Notes under the pieces: generated by a model
Told to the model about the DNA's origin: nothing
Databases searched by the model: none
What the model saw: only the letters and a program-made list of their open reading frames with translations
Translations under genes and position numbers: made by a program
Shown here: positions 33,289 to 40,481 of the stretch, piece after piece
Layout of the letters: every line of letters begins with the position of its first letter
How positions within the stretch are numbered: the stretch's first letter is position 1
NCBI GenBank assembly: GCA_964603155.1
Contig: CAZRTZ010000009.1
Coordinates: 1-56,165, forward strand
Length of the DNA: 56,165 nucleotides
Reading direction: 5' to 3'
Origin: VAUL01 sp964603155
GTDB taxonomy: Bacteria; Desulfobacterota; Desulfuromonadia; Desulfuromonadales; BM103

Positions 33289-33468
33289 ATGAAAGTCGCT
33301 GACATCCAACTCATTGCCGTTGCACGCGGCATGTCCCCGGGACGCATGACCAAAACCGAACTGGTGCGGTCGCTGCAAAAAGAAGAGGGCCATACGGCGT
33401 GTTTTCTGACCGGGCAGGTCCGCAGTTGCGGGCAGGATGGCTGCTGGTGGCGCGAGGACTGCAAGTAG
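33289..33468 (+). CDS. 59-residue Cys-rich protein (SAP-like small protein)
   Basis: A short gene 26 bases after the DksA relative. Its first half resembles the small SAP-like motif (MSPGRMTKTELVRSLQKEEG) and the second half has four cysteines (CFL, SCGQDG, CWWREDC), ending WWREDCK. The layout matches small proteins I have seen in Geobacter-type genomes, of unknown function; nucleic-acid or metal binding is possible. GGGAGG lies nine bases before the ATG. A hairpin terminator follows. Too short for many gene finders. Confidence 0.75.
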   Translation: MKVADIQLIAVARGMSPGRMTKTELVRSLQKEEGHTACFLTGQVRSCGQDGCWWREDCK

Positions 33469-33505
33469 CGCGAAGAACCGAATTCCAGGAGGAATTGCCC
33501 GAAAG

Positions 33506-33534
33506 GCCCGGAGGCGCACGCCTGCCGGGCTTTT
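33506..33534 (+). terminator. Rho-independent terminator after the 59-residue gene
   Basis: GCCCGG (33506-33511) pairs with CCGGGC (33525-33530), extended by AGGC/GCCT inside and one bulged G, followed by TTTT (33531-33534). It ends the DksA-like transcript. Confidence 0.75.
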
Positions 33535-33680
33535 CCTGTTCGCGGCACGATCGGGGAGTCTTCGCCACTCCGAATGCAAACCTAACAAATTGCGGCTAAA
33601 CTATATGGAAAATTTTTCGAAAGTAGGCGTCGGCGGCCTGCTTCTCTGCGGCTCGCCTGCGCAACCGAGGGGTTGCCACC

Positions 33681-34184
33681 ATGGACAAAGATTTGACGGC
33701 GGAGGAAGTTGAGGTTCGCGAGTTGACCATCGATGATCTGGCGGCGGTGTTCCACCTGGGGGAGCAACTGTTCACCTCTGACTTTTCGCCGGCCATGTAC
33801 CGGACCTGGGATGAATACGAAATCACCACCCTGTTCAACTCCGACAGCGAGCTCTGCCTGGTGGCGGAACTCGGCGACGAGATCGTCGGCTTCGCCCTCG
33901 GTACCACGGTGGAGAAGCAGAACTCCGCCTGGAAGTACGGCTACCTGGTGTGGATCGGCGTGCGGCCGGGGCTGCAGAAATGCGGTGCCGGCCACAAATT
34001 GTTCAACGAGCTCAGGAAGCGGATGGTCGAGCAGGGGGTGCGGATGATCGTCATCGACACCGATGCCGAGAACGAGGCCGGCATCAATTTCTTCAGAAAG
34101 CAGGGGTTCGACAACGTCCGGGAGCATGTCTACATGACGCTCAACCTCTCGCGCCCCCGGCAGAAGCACAAGGGCGACCGATGA
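33681..34184 (+). CDS. GNAT family N-acetyltransferase
   Basis: A 167-residue enzyme of the GNAT fold that transfers an acyl group from acyl-CoA to an amine. It begins with strand VRELTIDDLAAV; the central strand VAELGDEIVGFALGTT and the acetyl-CoA pyrophosphate loop GVRPGLQKCGAGHKLF (Q/R-x-x-G-x-G type, near residue 95) are visible, followed by DTDAENEAGINFFRKQGF. Start ATG at 33681. It overlaps the M20 gene by four bases (ATGA) and is first in a three-gene operon. Substrate is unknown; an amino-group acyl acceptor from the adjacent peptidase's chemistry is possible. Confidence 0.9.
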   Translation: MDKDLTAEEVEVRELTIDDLAAVFHLGEQLFTSDFSPAMYRTWDEYEITTLFNSDSELCLVAELGDEIVGFALGTTVEKQNSAWKYGYLVWIGVRPGLQKCGAGHKLFNELRKRMVEQGVRMIVIDTDAENEAGINFFRKQGFDNVREHVYMTLNLSRPRQKHKGDR

Positions 34185-35311
34185 CCGATTCCCGCCTCGA
34201 CCGGGTCTGGGCGGCTCTCGACCCGCAGCGTCTGCGCCGAACGCTGATGGAGATGGTCGATATCTACTCCCCCTCCGGCAAGGAAGAAGATATCCAGCTG
34301 TATCTCGAGGAACGCCTGGCAACGTCCGGTCTGCCGGTGCGGCGCCAGGAGGTCGAGGAAGAGCGCTACAACCTGGTGGCGACCATGGGCGAGGGAGAGC
34401 CGTCGCTCTACCTGATCGGGCACGTCGATACGGTGGCCGCCTGGGACATCGAGGAGTACGCCGCGATCGAAGAGTGGGGGGTGGTGCGCGGTCTGGGGAG
34501 TGCGGACATGAAGGGCGGCTGCGCGGCGATGGTTGAAGCCTGGCTGGCCCTGGCGACCCTTCCCGCGACGGAAAGGCCCTCTCTCGGCCTGCTGCTGGTG
34601 GTCGGCGAGGAGGAGAACGGCGACGGCAGCCTGCGCTTTTTGCAGGAAAGCTGCCCGGAATGGGTGGTGATCGGCGAGCCGACCTCGCTGCAGCCGGCTT
34701 TTGGTCACTTCGGCTACATGGAGATCTCTCTGGTCACCCAAGGACGCCGCATCCACTCTTCCCTGCCGGAACTGGGACACAACGCCATCGAGTCGATGCT
34801 GCGGGTTCTGCTATTGCTGGCCAACTCCCCGCTGTTTGCCCGGGAAACATCCCAGCTGGTCTATTCGATCCGCGAGATGAGTTCCGCCCGGGCCGGTTTC
34901 GTGGTGCCGGACCGCTGTGAAACGCTGATCGACCTGCACCTGCCGCCTAAGGTCGCTCCCGGAGAGGTCCGGAGCGAGCTCGAAAGCCTTTTCGCCCGGG
35001 CCCGCCAGACCATCAAGGAGCTCGACCTTGAGGTCAGTTTCGATTTCGAAGCCGGCGGCTATCAGCTGGAGCTTGACAACCCCCTGATGGACGTTCTCGA
35101 CGAGGTCTATCCACGCCTGAACCTGCCGCTCGACTGCCTCCCGTTCCGCTCCCACTCCGATGGCAACCTCTTTCGCCAGGCCGGCAGCCGGCCGCTGATC
35201 CTCGGGCCTGGATCGCTCGAGACCGCCCACACCGCCGAGGAGCAGACCAGCTTGGCCGAAGTCGAGGCCGCGGCGCGCATCTACACAGCACTGGCGCTGG
35301 GGAGCCCATGA
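34181..35311 (+). CDS. M20 family metallo-hydrolase (ArgE/DapE/LysK-like)
   Basis: A 376-residue di-zinc hydrolase. Ligand motifs in order: GHVDTV (His/Asp, near residue 85), GSADMKGG (bridging Asp), GEEENGDG (catalytic Glu and Glu ligand), IGEPTS, and SLETAHTAEEQTSL (His ligand near the C-terminus). M20 enzymes deacylate N-acyl amino acids or cleave dipeptides; the chain most resembles ArgE/DapE/LysK. The start at 34181 overlaps the GNAT stop, and the 3' end overlaps the DUF2062 gene. The pairing of an acetyltransferase with a deacylase suggests an acyl-amino-acid cycle, which is inference. Confidence 0.9.
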   Translation: MTDSRLDRVWAALDPQRLRRTLMEMVDIYSPSGKEEDIQLYLEERLATSGLPVRRQEVEEERYNLVATMGEGEPSLYLIGHVDTVAAWDIEEYAAIEEWGVVRGLGSADMKGGCAAMVEAWLALATLPATERPSLGLLLVVGEEENGDGSLRFLQESCPEWVVIGEPTSLQPAFGHFGYMEISLVTQGRRIHSSLPELGHNAIESMLRVLLLLANSPLFARETSQLVYSIREMSSARAGFVVPDRCETLIDLHLPPKVAPGEVRSELESLFARARQTIKELDLEVSFDFEAGGYQLELDNPLMDVLDEVYPRLNLPLDCLPFRSHSDGNLFRQAGSRPLILGPGSLETAHTAEEQTSLAEVEAAARIYTALALGSP

Positions 35312-35793
35312 GTCTGCGCGACCTGTGCCGACGGCGCCTGCTCGATCCGCTCAACGGTCTCATGAGGAACGGCCTGGCGCCGAAGGCGCTGGCCTGGGCC
35401 CTAGCGGTGGGAATGCTGGTGGGATGCATGCCGCTGCTCTGGGGGACCAGCCTGCTCTGTCTCGGTGCCGCCCTGCTGCTGCGCCTCAACCCGCTGGCGG
35501 CCCAGGTGGGTAACTTCGCCGCCTGGCCGCTGCAGATCCTCTTCGCCTACCCCTATCTGCAACTCGGCACAGCGTGCCTCGGCCCGGTCGACCTTGCCTC
35601 CGGCAACTGGCTGCAAACCCTGCTCGCCGCCAACGGCGTTGCCCTTGGGGGCTGGGCGTTAAGCGCGCCGCTGCTGCTGCCTGCAAGTTATGCGGTCAGC
35701 CGCTTGCTGGTTGCTTCGGTCGGTCGGTTGGTCCCCGGTTTCGTTGCCGGGGAAGAGGGCGACGCCGAGGGGAAGTCAACCGTTCAAGTCTGA
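35308..35793 (+). CDS. DUF2062 family membrane protein
   Basis: A 161-residue protein with two to three membrane helices (about residues 25-75 and 105-140) and the DUF2062 signature GLAPKALAWALAVGMLVGCMPLLWGT plus conserved Pro/Gly in VGNFAAWPLQILFAYPYL. It overlaps the M20 stop by four bases. DUF2062 proteins are of unknown function and are often next to glycosyltransferase or envelope genes. The convergent gene downstream overlaps it by 18 bases. Confidence 0.85.
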   Translation: MSLRDLCRRRLLDPLNGLMRNGLAPKALAWALAVGMLVGCMPLLWGTSLLCLGAALLLRLNPLAAQVGNFAAWPLQILFAYPYLQLGTACLGPVDLASGNWLQTLLAANGVALGGWALSAPLLLPASYAVSRLLVASVGRLVPGFVAGEEGDAEGKSTVQV

Positions 35794-36030
35794 CTCGGGG
35801 TGCTTGGCCTTCATCCAGCGCAGGTAGCCCTTGCGTTCCCATCGGTCCATGGACAGCAGCAGTCGGCAGATTTCCGCGGCTTCGCTCAGGTCGCAAGTCT
35901 TGCAGATGTTTACGTTGTCACCGCAAGCGGCCTTCTCCTGCACTCTGGACAGAATCTTCCCGAGGTCCCCCTCGCTCAACTGATTGAGGCGGGCCAGTAT
36001 TTCTGCCTGCAACAGCTCTCGACTGCTCAT
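35776..36030 (-). CDS. Small Cys-containing hypothetical protein
   Basis: An 84-residue soluble protein, helical and with four cysteines (ACGDNVNICKTCD then ICRLL). Its start ATG at 36030 has AGAGG upstream. It runs convergently into DUF2062 by 18 bases. No family recognised. A CxxC pair in NICKTCD could bind metal. Confidence 0.55.
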   Translation of the reverse strand: MSSRELLQAEILARLNQLSEGDLGKILSRVQEKAACGDNVNICKTCDLSEAAEICRLLLSMDRWERKGYLRWMKAKHPESDLNG

Positions 36031-36082
36031 AGGATGGCCTCTGTGTTTTGCTGCTACGACTCTAGCCGCAACGGGGTAGACG

Positions 36083-36319
36083 TCAACTCGAGCGCGTGTC
36101 CGGTTTAGGAATAGAGTTCGGCATTTCCCGTGAGACCGGTATCCACTCCAAACCAAGAAGACAGATGTCGTCGTCCAGACTCTCGCCGTCAGCATAGTGT
36201 CTGACAGCGGCCAGGGTATCATCGAGCCGTTGGCCGAGCGGCAGCCGCCCTTGCCCGAGGAGGAGTACCTGCAATAGACTGTCTGCCAGCTTCAGTGCTG
36301 ACGTTGCGTTGCCTGACAT
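36083..36319 (-). pseudogene. 3' remnant of a SpoIIE/PP2C-type phosphatase gene
   Basis: The minus strand carries an open frame that ends with LDDTLAAVRHYADGESLDDDICLLGLEWIP, in which RLDDT and LDDDICLL resemble the last helix-strand and metal-binding Asp of SpoIIE-family PP2C phosphatases. Everything upstream of about residue 38 of that frame is not phosphatase-like, and the M28 peptidase start at 36340 lies beyond it. So a few tens of codons of a phosphatase C-terminus remain with no start or ribosome site. Deletion or replacement of the 5' part, perhaps when M28 moved in, is inferred. Confidence 0.6.
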
Positions 36320-36339
36320 ATTCGCGAGGAGATCGAGAA

Positions 36340-37248
36340 ATGACCGTACAGCCTGAATTTCGGGAGTGCGCCGACAAGATAGGCGCCCATGTCCGCAGCC
36401 TTGAAGGGGTCCGGCACCCGCTGACGGCACCCGCGGCTCTGGACCGGGCCGCCGATTATGTCGCCGCCGAACTCGCCCGGGTCGGCTGCCGGGTCATCGA
36501 GCTGCCGTTTATCGATCACGGCCGGCCATACCGCAACATCATCGGCACCCTTCCCGGCAAGGGAGAACAAAGCGAGCAGGTTATCGTCATGGCCCACTAC
36601 GATACGGTGGCCGGTTCGCCGGGGGCCGACGACAACGCCAGCGGCGTGGCGGTGCTGCTTGAAATCGCCGCAAAGCTGGCCCTGCTGAGCTTCGAACGGA
36701 CGATCCTCTTCGTCGGCGTTTCCCTGGAGGAAAACGCTCATGACGGCGACCACGGCTCCGGTACGCGGGGGAGCCGGGCGCTGGCCGCTCATGCCCGGGA
36801 GCAGGGCTGGGAGATCGCGGGGGTCATCGTCCTTGAATCGGTGGCTTTCGCCGGAGAGGATGTCATCCAGACCGCACCGCCGGGGGTGCCGATAACGGTT
36901 CCCAAGACCGGAAACTTCCTCGCGGTGGTAGGAAACGAACGGTCAGAAGCTTTGGTCGACGGCTTCTCCCGAACGGTCTGCAGACTGGGGAGCGACCTCC
37001 CGCACCTCGCCCTGACCGTTCCCGGCAACGGGGAGAGGCTGCCGGATACCCGCCGTTCCGACCATGCGCCGTTCTGGGATGCGGGCTTCCCGGCGGTCAT
37101 GCTGACCGACACCACCAACTTCCGCAATCCGCACTATCACCGGCCGAGCGATACCCTCGAGACGCTCAACCTGGGGTTCGCTGCCCAGGTGTGCGCTGTC
37201 ACTGCCGCCTTCGTCGCTGAACTGGCGCGACCCGCCCCACAGGGGTAA
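36340..37248 (+). CDS. M28 family zinc peptidase
   Basis: A 302-residue enzyme of the aminopeptidase Y/M28 family. Zinc-ligand motifs are in order: MAHYDTV (His/Asp), GADDNASG (bridging Asp), SLEENAHD (Glu pair), a mid-domain VLESVAF region, and NPHYHRPSDT (C-terminal His). It could remove N-terminal amino acids or act on D-aminopeptides; no signal peptide is present, so it is probably cytoplasmic. Start ATG at 36340 with CGAGGAGA upstream. It stands alone behind the phosphatase remnant. Confidence 0.9.
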   Translation: MTVQPEFRECADKIGAHVRSLEGVRHPLTAPAALDRAADYVAAELARVGCRVIELPFIDHGRPYRNIIGTLPGKGEQSEQVIVMAHYDTVAGSPGADDNASGVAVLLEIAAKLALLSFERTILFVGVSLEENAHDGDHGSGTRGSRALAAHAREQGWEIAGVIVLESVAFAGEDVIQTAPPGVPITVPKTGNFLAVVGNERSEALVDGFSRTVCRLGSDLPHLALTVPGNGERLPDTRRSDHAPFWDAGFPAVMLTDTTNFRNPHYHRPSDTLETLNLGFAAQVCAVTAAFVAELARPAPQG

Positions 37249-37302
37249 CGGATTCCCGCCCCGTGCTCTTCAGAGGGGTCCAGTGCCGGGCGGCATCCCC
37301 GG

Positions 37303-37354
37303 TCCTTTGTTAAATTATGGTTAGACATATTGAACTTTGTTGGAGCTTTGTTAA
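37303..37354 (-). promoter_or_regulatory. Reverse-oriented Pho-type half-sites before the alpha/beta hydrolase gene
   Basis: On the minus strand TTAAC (37309-37313), CTAAC (37320-37324), CCAAC (37339-37343) and TTAAC (37350-37354) form two pairs with 11-base spacing in the 190-base spacer. A further TTAAC sits at 37372. They point away from the hydrolase gene, unlike the other arrays, so regulatory direction is unclear; an orientation-independent or lost-neighbour site is possible. Confidence 0.4.
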
Positions 37355-37439
37355 ACATGTGGGCGCGGACCGTTAACAACTGACGATCCCCTTCCTGTCG
37401 GCACAGATGTGCCTGCCCAACCCACTCCCGGAGGAGGAG

Positions 37440-38498
37440 ATGCCCATCTCGGCCCCAGACTTCCTCCACCATGCCGGAGCCAATATCCCCTACCGATTCC
37501 GCACGGACCGGACCATCGCCGCGAGCATCCCGAAGCCATCCAAACTCGCAACGGCCGCTCTTCCTTGTGTTTTCGGTCTGGGCTGTCTGTACCAGGCCTT
37601 GGCTTCATCTCGTGATCGACGCAACTTCCCTGCTCCCGGGAACATTGTATCTATCGATGGGGTTAGTCTGCACCTGCAGGTTGCCGGGACCGGCGCGCCG
37701 ACCGTGGTGCTGGAAACCGGGCTCGGCGGGATGTCCGCAGCCTGGGGGTGGATTCAGCCGGAAACCGCCAAATTCTGCCGGGTCGTCTCCTACGACCGCG
37801 CCGGCCTCGGCTGGAGCGGAAGTGACGCTTCGCCGCGCTGTGCCCGCAAGGCCGCCCATCGCCTGCGCAACTGCCTGCGCGCCGCAAACCTCATACCCCC
37901 CTACATCCTGGTCGGGCACTCCATGGGCGGGCTTCTGATCCGGGTCTTTGCCGACTGCTACCCGGCAGAGGTGTCAGGCATGGTCTTGGTGGATGCCTGT
38001 CATCCCGACCAGCACCTGCGCAGTCCGGCCATCCAAAACCACATGCGCACTGGCTTCAAACTTCTCAAGCACGTGCCGGTTCTGGCGCGACTGGGTTACG
38101 TCAGGCTGAGCGGCCTGTTCGACTCCTGGGCGATCGGACTCCCCCCCCGCCAAGCCGCCGAGGCCGAATCCTTTCTCTCCTGCCACCGCCACCTGCGAAC
38201 GACGCGGGATGAGGTCCTGGCATGGGAATCGCTCTGCGCGGAGGTGCGACACACAGGCCGTCTTGGCGAACTCCCTCTCGCGGTGGTAAGCGCAGGGCGG
38301 GATGTCCTGCCAGGGCAGCCCGAACTGCACGGGGAACTCGCCGCACTTTCGGGCAACAGCGTGCATCTGGCCGTCAGGAACGCCGACCACGTGACGCTGG
38401 TGACTGCTCGCGAGCACGCCCTGGCCGTCACAGAGGCGATTCGCCAGGTTGTCGCGCAGACAGAGAGACTACATCCCGCCGTCAGGAAAACCCGGTGA
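37440..38498 (+). CDS. Alpha/beta hydrolase with N-terminal membrane anchor
   Basis: A 352-residue protein. A hydrophobic segment near residues 32-52 could anchor it. The hydrolase fold follows: HLQVAGTGAPTVVLETGLGG (oxyanion), the nucleophile elbow GHSMGG with Ser161, and the late Asp and His in VVSAGRDVLPG and NADHVTLV. Lipases and esterases of this kind act on acyl esters; with the lipid genes around, a lipid substrate is plausible but unproven. GGAGGAGGAG directly precedes ATG at 37440. Confidence 0.85.
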   Translation: MPISAPDFLHHAGANIPYRFRTDRTIAASIPKPSKLATAALPCVFGLGCLYQALASSRDRRNFPAPGNIVSIDGVSLHLQVAGTGAPTVVLETGLGGMSAAWGWIQPETAKFCRVVSYDRAGLGWSGSDASPRCARKAAHRLRNCLRAANLIPPYILVGHSMGGLLIRVFADCYPAEVSGMVLVDACHPDQHLRSPAIQNHMRTGFKLLKHVPVLARLGYVRLSGLFDSWAIGLPPRQAAEAESFLSCHRHLRTTRDEVLAWESLCAEVRHTGRLGELPLAVVSAGRDVLPGQPELHGELAALSGNSVHLAVRNADHVTLVTAREHALAVTEAIRQVVAQTERLHPAVRKTR

Positions 38499-38553
38499 AG
38501 AGAGAGGCGGGCGACGCTGATTGCCAACCGGATAAGCGCGGAGCAAAACAAAA

Positions 38554-38575
38554 ATAACCGTCAGCTCATTGTCAA
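38554..38575 (-). promoter_or_regulatory. Possible Pho-type half-site pair upstream of olsF
   Basis: Minus-strand CTGAC (38560-38564) and TTGAC (38571-38575) are 11 bases apart, 50-71 bases before the OlsF start. They point away from the gene. It is a weaker candidate than the pst arrays. Confidence 0.35.
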
Positions 38576-38598
38576 TTAACACCCGGCGGGCTTTGCTT

Positions 38599-38623
38599 GT
38601 GAATCTCTAACCGGAGGATTCAC
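38599..38623 (+). promoter_or_regulatory. Hairpin around the olsF ribosome-binding site
   Basis: GTGAATC (38599-38605) is repeated inverted as GATTCAC (38617-38623), and GGAGG (38613-38617) lies in the loop and stem junction directly before ATG 38625. It could modulate translation of OlsF. The stem is only seven pairs. Confidence 0.4.
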
Positions 38624-38624
38624 T

Positions 38625-40460
38625 ATGAGCGAAGCCCAGCCGTTCCGTCTCTTCCCCGCACCCACCCGGCAACACTCCCGGCTTGCCCCGCTTTTGGCCG
38701 GCGCCCTCGACCTGTCCCTGACCTCGGCACTCGGTCTGCGCCGCTGTGCCCGGCTGTACCAGACTATCCGCCGTGGCCTGGATGCCGGAGCCTTCGCCGC
38801 GCAGGCGCTTGACCGGCTCGGCGTCGAATGGCGTGCCCGTGAAGAAGAAATCGCCGGAATCCCGCGTGAAGGGGCCTGCGTGATCGTTGCCAATCACCCG
38901 TTCGGCGGCATCGATGGCCTGGTCTTGATCACGCTGTTGAGCCGGGTCCGTCCGGATGTCAAGGTCCTTGCCAACCCGGTGCTGGGAAGGTTTCCGGAAC
39001 TTGCCGAGGTGATCATCCCGGTTAGTCCGTTCGAAACTCCGCGGGCAAGACGGCAAAACGTTACGGCGCTGCGTGCCGGCCACGCATGGCTCGCCTCCGG
39101 GGGGATGCTGGTGGTTTTTCCTGCCGGCGAAGTCTCCCACTTTCACCTGCAGGCGCGCGAGGTGATGGACCCGCAATGGCAGACCGGCGTCGCCCGCCTG
39201 GTGCGGCGCAACGGCGCTCCGGTCGTGCCGGTGTTTTTCCCCGGCAGCAACGGCATGGCCTTCCAGGCGGCCGGTCTGCTGCACCGTCGCCTGCGCACCG
39301 TGCTCCTGCCCCGACAGCTGCTCAACAAGCACGGAGCAGTCCTGGACCTGAAGATCGGTGAAACGATCCCGGTCAAGCGGCTCAAGAGCTTTACTGCTGA
39401 TCGGGATCTGGTCGACTATCTGCGCCTGCGTACCTGCCTGCTCGCCGAGCCGACCGTTCCCTGCGGCACCGTCCCGGGCGAGCCGGCGGTGTCCGGGTCC
39501 GTCCGGCTGGAGCCCCTGGCCCCGGAGGTGCCGGCTAGGCTGCTGGCCGGCGAAATTGCCGCCCTGCCGGCCGAGGCGCTGCTGCACAGCCACGGCGACT
39601 ACCAGGTCTGGGTGATCCGTGCCGGGGAGGGGCCGTATCTATTGACCGAGATCGGCCGGCTGCGCGAACTGACGTTCCGCGGCCACGGCGAAGGGACCGG
39701 CCACCCCATCGATCTCGACCGCTTCGATGCCCACTACCTCCACCTCTTCATGTGGAACCGCGCCCAGCAGGAGATCGTCGGCGCCTACCGCATCGGCACC
39801 TGTGACGAGATCCTTCACGAGCATGGCGTAGCGGGGCTCTATACCAGCACCCTGTTCCACTACCGTCGCCGGCTCTTCACCGAGGTCGGCCCGGCCCTCG
39901 AACTGGGGCGCTCCTTCGTCCGTCCCGAGTATCAGAAGAGTTTTGCGCCGCTCCTGCTCCTCTGGCAGGGGATCGGCGCGTTTTTGGTGCGCAACCCGCG
40001 TTACCGGACGCTGTTCGGCCCGGTCAGCATCTCGCGGGAGTACCGGGATCTCTCCCGGCAGCTGATTGCCAGTTCCCTGATGAAACACATGACCATCCCG
40101 GCCCTAGCCCGCCTGGTCACGCCCAAGGCCCCGGTCTCCACGACGGCGCCGCGGGTCAGGGGGTGCCCGCCCCAACTGGCGGAGACCTTTGCCGGCAACA
40201 TCGAGCAGCTCAATGCCGTGGTGGCCGACCTCGAAGCCGACCACAAGGGGCTGCCGGTCCTGCTGCGGCACTATCTGAATCTCGGTGGCAAGTTGCTGGC
40301 CTTCAATCTCGACGAGGAGTTCAGCGACGTGGTCGACGGCCTGATCCTGGTCGACCTCGACCGGACCGAAAGGAAGATGCTCGAACGTTATCTGGGGAAG
40401 GAGGGGGCCGCGTTTTACCTGGCCCACGCTGGACGTCACGCCATCCGCCCGGCGGCGTGA
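38625..40460 (+). CDS. olsF: Bifunctional ornithine lipid synthase, OlsF-like (OlsA-like plus OlsB-like domains)
   Basis: A 611-residue fusion. The N-terminal part (about residues 60-270) is a PlsC/OlsA-type acyltransferase: HPFGGID of the H-x5-D catalytic box near residue 90, then FPAGE near residue 165 and VVPVFFPG. The C-terminal part (about 290-610) is an OlsB/hemolysin-like N-acyltransferase: EIGRLRELTF near residue 342, VGAYRIG and LELGRSFVRPEYQ. OlsB acylates ornithine and OlsA adds the second chain; fused OlsF in Serratia does both in this order. Ornithine lipids carry no phosphate and replace phospholipids in low phosphate. Alone-standing gene with GGAGG before ATG. Confidence 0.82.
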   Translation: MSEAQPFRLFPAPTRQHSRLAPLLAGALDLSLTSALGLRRCARLYQTIRRGLDAGAFAAQALDRLGVEWRAREEEIAGIPREGACVIVANHPFGGIDGLVLITLLSRVRPDVKVLANPVLGRFPELAEVIIPVSPFETPRARRQNVTALRAGHAWLASGGMLVVFPAGEVSHFHLQAREVMDPQWQTGVARLVRRNGAPVVPVFFPGSNGMAFQAAGLLHRRLRTVLLPRQLLNKHGAVLDLKIGETIPVKRLKSFTADRDLVDYLRLRTCLLAEPTVPCGTVPGEPAVSGSVRLEPLAPEVPARLLAGEIAALPAEALLHSHGDYQVWVIRAGEGPYLLTEIGRLRELTFRGHGEGTGHPIDLDRFDAHYLHLFMWNRAQQEIVGAYRIGTCDEILHEHGVAGLYTSTLFHYRRRLFTEVGPALELGRSFVRPEYQKSFAPLLLLWQGIGAFLVRNPRYRTLFGPVSISREYRDLSRQLIASSLMKHMTIPALARLVTPKAPVSTTAPRVRGCPPQLAETFAGNIEQLNAVVADLEADHKGLPVLLRHYLNLGGKLLAFNLDEEFSDVVDGLILVDLDRTERKMLERYLGKEGAAFYLAHAGRHAIRPAA

Positions 40461-40481
40461 CCGGTTGATTCGGAGGGGGTC

